Origin: Defluviitaleaceae bacterium
Lineage (GTDB): Bacteria; Bacillota; Clostridia; Lachnospirales; WQUN01
Assembly (NCBI GenBank): GCA_009783525.1
Contig: WRDG01000084.1
Coordinates: 1-8,690, forward strand
Length of the DNA stretch: 8,690 nucleotides
Direction of reading: 5' to 3'
Under the pieces are notes generated by a model. The model was not told the DNA's origin and did not search any database. It was given only the letters and a program-made list of their open reading frames with translations. Positions within the stretch are counted from its first letter, which is position 1. The number at the start of each line of letters is the position of its first letter. The translations under genes and the position numbers were made by a program. This document shows positions 1 to 5,734 of the stretch, one piece after another.

Positions 1-227
1 AATGTGATTTTGTTGAGCAGCTCGAGTTTTTTTGGGCACGAAAAAACGGCGGCCGAAATCGGTCCGCGTTCGCACGACCCGAACGCGGCTGTCAGCTCGG
101 AGCGCAGTTCGGCGCAGGAATCGAGCAGACTGCGGTATACCGCGTCCGCGTCCACAGTTCTGTAGCCCAGCAATCGGGCAAGCAGGCTTTTTCCGGTCCC
201 GCTGCCTCCGGTTATGCCAATAACCAT
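1..227 (-). CDS. coaE: Dephospho-CoA kinase, N-terminal part (cut by window edge)
   Basis: Catalyses the last step of coenzyme A synthesis, ATP-dependent phosphorylation of the 3'-OH of dephospho-CoA, in the cytoplasm. Only the first 75 codons are present; the reading frame is still open at base 1. The translation begins MVIGITGGSGTGKSLLARLL, a P-loop (G-x4-G-K-S, residues about 7-14) in the position typical of CoaE. It is followed by a DAD motif near residues 26-28 and by AAVFSCPKKLELLNKIT, which matches the family's VFs-p-KL-LN-I segment. The usual 'dR' before this segment is not seen (CERGPIS). The ATG at 225-227 is preceded by GGAG nine bases upstream. It follows manA on the same strand after 44 bases, so it is probably the distal part of a leuS-manA-coaE transcript. 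Family call is firm; C-terminal integrity cannot be judged. Confidence 0.88.
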   Translation of the reverse strand, partial: MVIGITGGSGTGKSLLARLLGYRTVDADAVYRSLLDSCAELRSELTAAFGSCERGPISAAVFSCPKKLELLNKIT

Positions 228-271
228 AGTGCCACGCTCCGGTTAAAAATTTTTTATTCTGTTTATTTGAT

Positions 272-1210
272 TTACTGCGGCTTTATTTTTGTAACCAATA
301 CACTGCCGTCTCCGGCAAGCGCGAGATCCGTTAACGCGGCGGGGATAAAAGCCGACCTGCCTTTAAACACGGTAACGGCGTAGCCGCCGTCCGGGCCGGA
401 CTGCGCAAAAACTTCGCCGTCTGTGCATGTCACGATAGAAAAAACGCTTCCGTCCGAGCTTAAACGCATTTTTCCGTTTACGGTAACAGACTCAACTGAA
501 TAAAAAGGATTTTGCGAAATGTCGCGCGGTTTTTCCGTTTTGATTACATTGACGCCTTTTTTTATGTGCAGCTCACGGGGCTTGCCGTTCGCTTCGGTGC
601 GGTTGTAATCGTACAGGCGGAACGTCGTGTCGGAATTTTGCTGAACCTCGGCGATTAACGCGCCTTTGGTCAGCGCGTGGACAAGCCCGTCCGGTATTTC
701 AAGTATATCGCCCGGCCTTACGTAAACTTTTTTAAGCTGATCCAAAACCGTGTGCCCGGAATAAAGCGTCTGCATAAAACGTTCGACCGTTACGCCTTCG
801 TTCAAGCCGGCGTACAGATAGCCGCAGTCCGGCGGTTCGATCACGTACCATGTTTCATTTTTTGCGTTTTCGCCGCCGCTTGCATTTTCTTCGCCGGGAT
901 GGACCTGCACCGAAAGGTCGTCGCCGGCGTCAATAATTTTTACGAGCAGCGGAAACGTTCCCTTTGCGGCACTTGTACCCAAATAGCCTATGCGGTCGCG
1001 CTCCGAAAGCCTCTTTAAGGTTTGGCCTGCATCCGGGCCGTTTTCCGCAATGCTCATGCAGCCTTCGCGGCAGGAAACGTCCCAGCTCTCTCCCGTACCG
1101 GGCGGCGGATGATGCGGACCGCCCGCGCCGCGCCCGGGCAGCAGCTTAAGCTTGCCGCCGCCCCAGAGCATTTGCTTGTAAATAGGACGGAACAATATCG
1201 GATAATACAT
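272..1210 (-). CDS. manA: Mannose-6-phosphate isomerase, class I (short Bacillus-type)
   Basis: Interconverts mannose 6-phosphate and fructose 6-phosphate, feeding mannose into glycolysis or supplying precursors for GDP-mannose. The 312-residue product has the length of the short Bacillus-type enzymes. The cupin zinc site is visible: Q102 and H104 in VQVHPGE, E119 in KNETWYVIE, and H178 in IPDGLVHAL. The catalytic-arginine region is TTFRLYDYNR (R198). The N-terminus (PIYKQMLWGGGKLK) and GTGESWDVS also fit the family. Residues about 25-38 are unusually rich in Gly, Pro and His where relatives carry a short, less biased loop. The ATG at 1208-1210 has only a weak AAGG about 12 bases upstream, and lies 31 bases after the leuS stop, so coupling to leuS translation is plausible. 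It lies between leuS and coaE with no terminator seen, so co-transcription is inferred. Confidence 0.93.
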   Translation of the reverse strand: MYYPILFRPIYKQMLWGGGKLKLLPGRGAGGPHHPPPGTGESWDVSCREGCMSIAENGPDAGQTLKRLSERDRIGYLGTSAAKGTFPLLVKIIDAGDDLSVQVHPGEENASGGENAKNETWYVIEPPDCGYLYAGLNEGVTVERFMQTLYSGHTVLDQLKKVYVRPGDILEIPDGLVHALTKGALIAEVQQNSDTTFRLYDYNRTEANGKPRELHIKKGVNVIKTEKPRDISQNPFYSVESVTVNGKMRLSSDGSVFSIVTCTDGEVFAQSGPDGGYAVTVFKGRSAFIPAALTDLALAGDGSVLVTKIKPQ

Positions 1211-1241
1211 TTATTTTCCGCGCCTTTCGAATTCTTTATAT

Positions 1242-3647
1242 TTATCCTTTTACGACAAAATTTATTATTTTGCCGGGAACATACACTTCTTTTATTATGC
1301 CGCCGCTATTGAGGCGGTCGCCCAAAAATTCTTTCGCCGCTTGAACCGCGTCCTTACCGTCGATGTCCGCAGGCACCGTAAGCTGCCCGCGCAGTTTGCC
1401 GTTTACCTGCAAAGCAATAACGATGTCCGCGGTCTTTAACAGCTCCGCATTATATTCGGGCCACTTTTGACCGAATACGGAGCCCGCACCGCCCGCGCTC
1501 TCCCATATCTCCTCCGCCAAATGCGGAGCGAACGGAGCCAGCAGCACGGCGAAATTTTTTATGCATTGTATTTCCGCTCCGTTATATTTTTTTGCCAGTT
1601 CCGCAAGCGAGTTGAAATTTTCCATAAACGCGCTTACGACGGTGTTAAGCGAAAGGTTTTCGAGCCTCGTCGTCACGTCTGCGGCGAGCTTGCTGCGCAG
1701 GCGCGACCATTCGGCGTTATCCGCTGCGGGTTTGCTTTTATATTCGTAAACCAGTTTCCATAGGCGGTTTAAAAAACGGAACACGCCTTCTATGCCGCTG
1801 TCATCCCATTCGCTGTCGGCTTCGGGAGGACCCGCGAACAATTCGTAAAGCCTGAGCGCGTCGCAACCGTAACGCTTGACGGTTTCGTCGGGCGATACGG
1901 CGTTGTCTCCAGATTTATCCATTTTTTTTCCGAAGCGGCAGATCATCCCCTGGTTAAACAATTTTTTAAACGGCTCGTCAAAATCCAAAACCCCTATGTC
2001 ATATAAAAACTTCGTATAAAAACGCGCATAAAGCAAATGAAGCACCGCGTGCTCCACGCCGCCCACATAATAATCTACCGGCAGCCATTTTTTTAACGCT
2101 TCGGGCGACGCCAAGGCCTTTGTGTTGTGCGGATCCGCGTATCGTAAAAAATACCAGCTCGACCCTGCCCATTGGGGCATTGTGTTGGTTTCGCGTTTGG
2201 CGGCCGCGCCGCATACAGGGCACACGGTGCTGACCCAGTCCGGCATGCCGGCTAACGGCGATTCGCCGGTGTCTGTCGGCAAAAAGTTTGCCACGTCGGG
2301 CAGCAGGACAGGAAGCTGGTTTTCGGGAACCGGAACAGATCCGCAAGCCGGGCAGTGCACGACCGGTATCGGTTCGCCCCAGTACCGCTGGCGTGAAAAA
2401 ACCCAGTCGCGGAGCTTGTAACGCACGGCGCCTTTGCCGACGCCCTGCTGTTCGAGGAACGCGGTTATCTTCGGCTGCGCTTCGTTAACCGGCATTCCGC
2501 TGAACTCCGCAGAATTTACAAGCACGCCGTCGCCTACATATGGCAGCACGGTTTCGGACTGCGTGTCTGCGATCACCTGCACGACCGGCAGGTTAAACTG
2601 CAGGGCAAACTCGTAATCGCGTTCGTCGTGGGCGGGCACGCACATAATCGCGCCCGTGCCGTAATCGGCCAAAACATAATCCGAAACCCATACGGGCATG
2701 GCCGCGCTGCCGGTCATCGGATTTATTGCATAGCTTCCGGTAAAGACGCCGGTTTTTTCTTTGTCTGCCAACCTGTCCACCGACGAGCGCGCCGAAGCCC
2801 TGCGGAGGTACGCGTCCATTTCGGCCGCTTGTTCGGGCTTGGTCAGCTCACTAACCAGCGGATGCTCCGGGGCAAGCACCATAAATGTCGCGCCGAAAAG
2901 CGTGTCGGGCCGCGTCGTATAGATTGACAGCTTTACGTCGCTGCCGGCAATCAAAAAATCCACGTCCGCTCCGCTGCTTTTGCCGATCCAATCTGCCTGC
3001 ATCTTTTTTACCTTGGGCGACCATTCGAGGCCGTCCAAGTCGTTAAGCAGGCGCTCGGCGTAATCGGTTATTTTAAGCATCCACTGCCTGAGCATTTTTT
3101 TCGTAACCGGCGTTTTGCAGCGGTCGCATACGCCGCCCGCCGCCTCTTCGTTTGCCAAAACAGTTTTGCATTTCGGGCACCAGTTGAGCGGCATTTCTTT
3201 TTCGTACGCCAGCCCGCGTTCCATCATCTTTACGAAAATCCACTGCGTCCATTTATAATAGCCCGGATCCGTCGTATCGATCTCGCGGTCCCAATCGTAA
3301 ACGGCGCTTATTTCTTTGAGCTGCCGCTTCATGTTCGCGATGTTTGCGGCGGTGTTGTCCCTCGGGTGCGCGCGCATTTTTATCGCGTGGTTTTCCGCAG
3401 GCAGGCCGAACGCATCCCAGCCCATGGGGTGCAGCACGTTAAAGCCCTGCAGCATTTTATAGCGGCTCCATATGTCGGACAGCACGTAGCCGCGCCAATG
3501 GCCTACATGAAGCCCCGCGCCGGACGGATACGGAAACATGTCGAGGCAATAATAGTTTGGTTTTTTTTCGTCCTTTACGGAAATATTTCGGCTTTCCCAT
3601 ATGCCGCGCCATTTTTTTTCTATAGCTGTAAAATCGTATTTTTGCAT
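1242..3647 (-). CDS. leuS: Leucyl-tRNA synthetase
   Basis: Class I aminoacyl-tRNA synthetase that charges tRNA-Leu and edits mischarged products. From the ATG at 3645-3647 the product is 801 residues, normal for bacterial LeuRS. Signatures in order: HVGH (the HIGH motif) at 47-50; a CPKC...CDRC zinc-binding pair at 157-177; the CP1 editing domain with TTRPDTLFG (244-252) and GTGAIMCVPAHDERD (to about 344); a second CxxC pair at 432-435 and 476-479; a KMSKS-type loop reading KMDKS at 575-579; and a C-terminal anticodon-binding region. The start at 3647 is chosen because AAGGAG lies 7 bases upstream and MQKYDFTAIEKKW is the family's usual N-terminus; a frame-open ATG 14 codons upstream lacks both supports. 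Its own promoter is seen at 3703-3730. No T-box leader fits in the roughly 50-base 5' UTR. Confidence 0.98.
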   Translation of the reverse strand: MQKYDFTAIEKKWRGIWESRNISVKDEKKPNYYCLDMFPYPSGAGLHVGHWRGYVLSDIWSRYKMLQGFNVLHPMGWDAFGLPAENHAIKMRAHPRDNTAANIANMKRQLKEISAVYDWDREIDTTDPGYYKWTQWIFVKMMERGLAYEKEMPLNWCPKCKTVLANEEAAGGVCDRCKTPVTKKMLRQWMLKITDYAERLLNDLDGLEWSPKVKKMQADWIGKSSGADVDFLIAGSDVKLSIYTTRPDTLFGATFMVLAPEHPLVSELTKPEQAAEMDAYLRRASARSSVDRLADKEKTGVFTGSYAINPMTGSAAMPVWVSDYVLADYGTGAIMCVPAHDERDYEFALQFNLPVVQVIADTQSETVLPYVGDGVLVNSAEFSGMPVNEAQPKITAFLEQQGVGKGAVRYKLRDWVFSRQRYWGEPIPVVHCPACGSVPVPENQLPVLLPDVANFLPTDTGESPLAGMPDWVSTVCPVCGAAAKRETNTMPQWAGSSWYFLRYADPHNTKALASPEALKKWLPVDYYVGGVEHAVLHLLYARFYTKFLYDIGVLDFDEPFKKLFNQGMICRFGKKMDKSGDNAVSPDETVKRYGCDALRLYELFAGPPEADSEWDDSGIEGVFRFLNRLWKLVYEYKSKPAADNAEWSRLRSKLAADVTTRLENLSLNTVVSAFMENFNSLAELAKKYNGAEIQCIKNFAVLLAPFAPHLAEEIWESAGGAGSVFGQKWPEYNAELLKTADIVIALQVNGKLRGQLTVPADIDGKDAVQAAKEFLGDRLNSGGIIKEVYVPGKIINFVVKG

Positions 3648-3654
3648 GCGGACG

Positions 3655-3660
3655 CTCCTT
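3655..3660 (-). promoter_or_regulatory. Ribosome binding site deciding the leuS start
   Basis: AAGGAG on the minus strand, 7 bases before the ATG at 3645-3647. It decides between this start and the in-frame ATG 14 codons upstream, which has no comparable site. Confidence 0.85.
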
Positions 3661-3702
3661 GCGAAAAAATTTTTTGGAAATGATAACAAAATTAAATAAA
3701 TT

Positions 3703-3730
3703 TGTATATCGAAGATAATAATGCGGTCAA
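3703..3730 (-). promoter_or_regulatory. Sigma-A-type promoter of leuS
   Basis: On the minus strand, TTGACC (3725-3730, five of six to TTGACA) and TATACA (3703-3708) are separated by 16 bases. Transcription would start near 3696, giving a 5' UTR of about 50 bases, which also contains an A6T6 tract at 3664-3675. It sits directly downstream of the GTTATAAC repeat array and would drive leuS-manA-coaE. Predicted from consensus match only. Confidence 0.65.
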
Positions 3731-3760
3731 TGCTTTTTTACGGTTAATTTTTGTTGTATT

Positions 3761-3800
3761 TGTTATAACTTGTTATAACTTGTTATAACTTGTTATAACT
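3761..3800. repeat. Four perfect tandem copies of a 10-bp unit with palindromic core GTTATAAC
   Basis: The unit TGTTATAACT occurs four times without mismatch. Each unit carries the self-complementary octamer GTTATAAC, so the array presents four identical symmetric sites one helical turn apart. The adjoining CTTCATAACC (3801-3810) resembles a decayed copy. The first two units met on the minus strand encode the last residues and stop of the upstream gene (SYNKL-stop, 3783); the other two are non-coding. The array is about 30 bases upstream of the leuS -35 hexamer. It may be a DNA-binding array or a simple slippage product. Confidence 0.95.
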
Positions 3801-4895
3801 CTTCATAACCTCTATTGCGGCCTCGATGTTTTCGTACGGGGTGCCGGGCACGCATGAGCTCGAAAACGCAAGGAACAACCCGGCCTTCGGCCCGTGCTCT
3901 ACCAAAAAATCCACCTGCCGCATTACGTCGCCCGGCGTACCGAACGGCAGCTCCCTCGTAACCGAAACGCCCGCTTGGATTATCGGCGAGCTCCCGTCCC
4001 TCATTTTCATTTTGCAAATTTTTTTATAGTCCATGCCGTCTTCGTATTGAAAGCCCTGAAAACCGTTTATGCCGCATTCGACGAGCCCGGGCAGCAGCTC
4101 CGAAAGGTTTCCGTCGCAATGCCAAAGCAGCGCGAAGCCCGCGTCTACTGCAGGCTTTATCGAATGCGCAAGGCACGGCAGCCACGCGCGCTCCAATGTT
4201 TTAAGGCCGACGAGCAGCCCGCGCGAGTCTGCCATGTCGTGGTCGAGCCTGTGGTAAAGCGGCAGGCCCGCGCCGACATACGCCTCGACGACCGCGGCGT
4301 TGTGCATAAGCGCGTAATCCGCCCGCAAAGAAAACAAACGGTCGATCAATTCGGGATAAATCGCGTAGGCGGTAAAGTACGGCTCATACCCGTATTGAAA
4401 ATAATCGAGGCCCGGGAAACGCATCATGCCGTAACCCGCCTTTAAAATATCCGGCCCGAGCAGACGCTGTAAAAACGACTCGCAATTAATCGCGTCGCGT
4501 TTAACTTTTTCCGCGTCAAAATTTTTTATCGTCTCGATAATCCTTGGATACTGATATTTTTCTATGTGCAGAGCAACGGCTTCGGGCGAATCGATCACGA
4601 TGCCGTCGCACACCGCCGCTTTGCCCGTGGTCGCGCCCGCGCCGCCCCTGTAGCCGCGTCTGTCCATCGTAAGCGGATTGTCGGCGAGGTATTGGTCGAC
4701 CATCGACACGCCTATGTTGTCGAGCATTTCCATGTAAACGTTGTGCGGGTCGCCTGCGTAAGAACCGCTTGCTCTTTTTGCGATGCGCTCTATCACGGAG
4801 TGCTCCATTATATGGACCAATCCTATCGGAATATTTTCCGTAGGTTCACGATTAATTGCCGCGAGCGCCGACTGCGCGTTTTTATTTAACTTCAC
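3783..4895 (-). CDS. Uroporphyrinogen decarboxylase (URO-D)-superfamily protein, likely methyltransferase-like, function unknown
   Basis: A 370-residue cytoplasmic protein of the URO-D/MtaA-CmuA superfamily, whose members are TIM barrels acting as haem-pathway decarboxylases or as methylcobamide:thiol methyltransferases. Family signs are a beta-strand ending LLWHCDGNLSELLPGLVECG (257-275), then QAGVSVTRELPFGTPGDVMRQV (307-328), GLFLAFSSSC (339-348) and PYENIEAAIE (353-362), the usual C-terminal order. Where MtaA-type enzymes have a zinc-binding H-x-C-G, this protein has H259-C-D261-G, with Asp replacing the ligand Cys. The N-terminal substrate-binding pattern of true HemE is not evident. The start is GTG (4893-4895) with AGGTGA six bases upstream. 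The stop lies inside the GTTATAAC repeat array. No corrinoid protein, activator or haem gene is adjacent, so substrate and role cannot be assigned. A divergent promoter is shared with the sigma gene. Confidence 0.8.
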   Translation of the reverse strand: MKLNKNAQSALAAINREPTENIPIGLVHIMEHSVIERIAKRASGSYAGDPHNVYMEMLDNIGVSMVDQYLADNPLTMDRRGYRGGAGATTGKAAVCDGIVIDSPEAVALHIEKYQYPRIIETIKNFDAEKVKRDAINCESFLQRLLGPDILKAGYGMMRFPGLDYFQYGYEPYFTAYAIYPELIDRLFSLRADYALMHNAAVVEAYVGAGLPLYHRLDHDMADSRGLLVGLKTLERAWLPCLAHSIKPAVDAGFALLWHCDGNLSELLPGLVECGINGFQGFQYEDGMDYKKICKMKMRDGSSPIIQAGVSVTRELPFGTPGDVMRQVDFLVEHGPKAGLFLAFSSSCVPGTPYENIEAAIEVMKSYNKL

Positions 4896-4901
4896 AATAA
4901 A

Positions 4902-4907
4902 TCACCT
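4902..4907 (-). promoter_or_regulatory. Ribosome binding site supporting a GTG start
   Basis: AGGTGA on the minus strand with a 6-base spacer to the GTG at 4893-4895. It supports this non-ATG start of the URO-D-like gene. Confidence 0.75.
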
Positions 4908-4908
4908 A

Positions 4909-4936
4909 TTGAATTTTTTTTTAATTATGCCATAAT
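4909..4936 (+). promoter_or_regulatory. Predicted sigma-A promoter of the ECF sigma gene (extended -10)
   Basis: On the plus strand TTGAAT (4909-4914) is followed after 16 bases by CATAAT (4931-4936), with a TG one base before the -10 (TGCCATAAT), the extended -10 pattern. Transcription would begin near 4943 and leave about 80 bases before the likely start at 5025. The -10 is part of a perfect palindrome that also reads as a -10 in the other direction. Consensus match only. Confidence 0.5.
4924..4932 (-). promoter_or_regulatory. Predicted extended -10 element of the URO-D-like gene
   Basis: Minus-strand TGGCATAAT is an extended -10. The -35 region is poor (GGTACA at 4947-4952, 17 bases away). 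Transcription would start near 4917, about 20 bases before the GTG and just upstream of its ribosome binding site. It occupies the same base pairs as the plus-strand -10. Confidence 0.5.
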
Positions 4937-5008
4937 TGTTAAAATTTGTACCGATGGTTGCACAACAGTTTCGCGGCTGTCAAAAAAGACGGGAAACACC
5001 GTATCATG

Positions 5009-5016
5009 AAAGGGAG
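5009..5016 (+). promoter_or_regulatory. Ribosome binding site of the ECF sigma gene
   Basis: AAAGGGAG is the only strong Shine-Dalgarno sequence before the sigma-factor frame. Eight bases separate it from the in-frame ATA at 5025-5027. No in-frame ATG, GTG or TTG lies within normal reach; the first in-frame ATG (5118) is about 100 bases away. Confidence 0.6.
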
Positions 5017-5024
5017 CGGCGGCA

Positions 5025-5600
5025 ATAAATTACGACACAACGCAGGGCGCTTCGGGCGAAGAACTGTTCAACCGTTTCCTTGACGGAAACGAATCCGCTT
5101 TTGACGAACTCGTCGCTATGTACATCGACGAGCTGTCAAAATTTATTTTTTTGATCGTTAAGGACTATTACGAAACCAAGCATTTGACTATGGAAGCTTT
5201 TGCGCGACTTGCCGCAAGCGGCAGCGCCTTCATGAAAAAATCCACGTTAAAAACATATTTGTTCGCCATAGGTAAAAATCTAGCGCTGCGTTATTTAAAA
5301 ATGCGCAAAAAAAGCCAGCACATCCCCTACGAAGAAGCCCTCAAGTCGCTCGTAAACGAAGATGACGAACCCTATTCGCTACTTGAGCGCAAAGAAACAA
5401 ACCGCATGGTAGCCGAAGCGATCAACGAGCTTAAAAGCGAACACAGAGACGTGCTTTTATATCTTTATTTCGACGAAATGAGTTATATTCAAGCGGGGCG
5501 CATCATGAAAAAATCCGAATCGCAAATCCGCGGGCTCGCTCACAGGGCTAAAGAATCGCTAAAACGCAAATTAGAAAGCGACGGTTTCATAAAAAGATAA
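5025..5600 (+). CDS. ECF-type RNA polymerase sigma factor (sigma-70 family), unusual start
   Basis: Directs core RNA polymerase to a set of promoters, usually for envelope or stress genes. Read from the ATA at 5025 the product is 191 residues, normal for ECF factors. The sigma2 domain covers about 14-97 (ELFNRFLDGNESAFDELVAMY; then LKTYLFAIGKNLALRYLKMRKK, the region 2.3/2.4 pattern). A linker follows, and sigma4 covers about 128-185 with a helix-turn-helix near 152-183 (MSYIQAGRIMKKSESQIRG). The in-frame ATG at 5118 would delete the first 31 residues, which match the conserved start of sigma2, so it is unlikely to be the main start. An in-frame TGA at 5007-5009 bounds the frame, leaving no ATG, GTG or TTG. 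Region 2.2 is atypical: the usual D-x-x-Q-x-x-F reads H53-LT-M56-EA-F59. The following gene is probably its partner or regulator. Family call strong, start uncertain. Confidence 0.85.
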   Translation: MNYDTTQGASGEELFNRFLDGNESAFDELVAMYIDELSKFIFLIVKDYYETKHLTMEAFARLAASGSAFMKKSTLKTYLFAIGKNLALRYLKMRKKSQHIPYEEALKSLVNEDDEPYSLLERKETNRMVAEAINELKSEHRDVLLYLYFDEMSYIQAGRIMKKSESQIRGLAHRAKESLKRKLESDGFIKR

Positions 5601-5624
5601 ATATTTTATTGACCGTGACGAATC

Positions 5625-5671
5625 GGTTTTTTCGGAGTCTAATTTAACAAAGACTGATTCTCGAAAAAACC
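5625..5671. repeat. Interrupted inverted repeat between the sigma gene and its neighbour
   Basis: GGTTTTTTCG (5625-5634) pairs perfectly with CGAAAAAACC (5662-5671), and AGTCT (5636-5640) with AGACT (5651-5655) inside it, around a 10-base loop. The internal loop is asymmetric (1 against 6 bases). It is not a standard terminator, since the next T-run begins at 5684, 13 bases after the stem. It could be an attenuating hairpin or a protein-binding site controlling the downstream gene. Confidence 0.6.
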
Positions 5672-5718
5672 CGTTGAAAGTTGTTTTTTTTGAGATAATA
5701 TCATACGCGCTACAAACC

Positions 5719-5727
5719 GGAGGAGGT
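5719..5727 (+). promoter_or_regulatory. Ribosome binding site deciding the membrane-protein start
   Basis: GGAGGAGGT, a near-perfect Shine-Dalgarno sequence, lies 8 bases before the GTG at 5735. The in-frame GTG at 5726 is inside this site and so is not a plausible start. Confidence 0.85.
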
Positions 5728-5734
5728 GTACGGA

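Noticed and set aside
3664..3675. A6T6 tract in the leuS leader as a terminator
   Set aside because: It is a 12-bp A/T palindrome with no GC stem or loop, so it is not an intrinsic terminator; at most it bends DNA.
3648..3689. Fourteen-residue N-terminal extension of LeuRS from the ATG at 3689
   Set aside because: The extension (MLSFPKNFFARSVR) is not part of the family, the strong Shine-Dalgarno lies inside it, and the predicted transcription start near 3696 would leave almost no leader.
3894..4445. Long plus-strand open frame (183 codons) opposite the URO-D-like gene
   Set aside because: It is antisense to a gene with clear family motifs, has no domain sign or ribosome binding site, and its composition reflects the opposite strand's codon bias.
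4978..5005. Possible ECF autoregulatory promoter (TGTCAA, 16 bases, CGTATC)
   Set aside because: The -10 resembles a CGTA-type ECF site, but the -35 lacks the AAC core, and the transcript would begin within the ribosome binding site. The TTGAAT/CATAAT promoter upstream is better.
5006..5083. Short plus-strand frame beginning ATGAAAGGGAG, 25 codons, overlapping the sigma gene start in another frame
   Set aside because: It has no ribosome binding site of its own; its second to fourth codons are the Shine-Dalgarno of the sigma gene, and the product (MKGSGGNKLRHNAG...) shows no recognisable feature. It would serve the sigma frame only through a +1 shift, for which no slippery signal is seen.
5118..5600. 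Sigma factor starting at the ATG at 5118
   Set aside because: This start removes conserved sigma2 sequence and has no Shine-Dalgarno site at normal distance; the upstream codons clearly encode family sequence.
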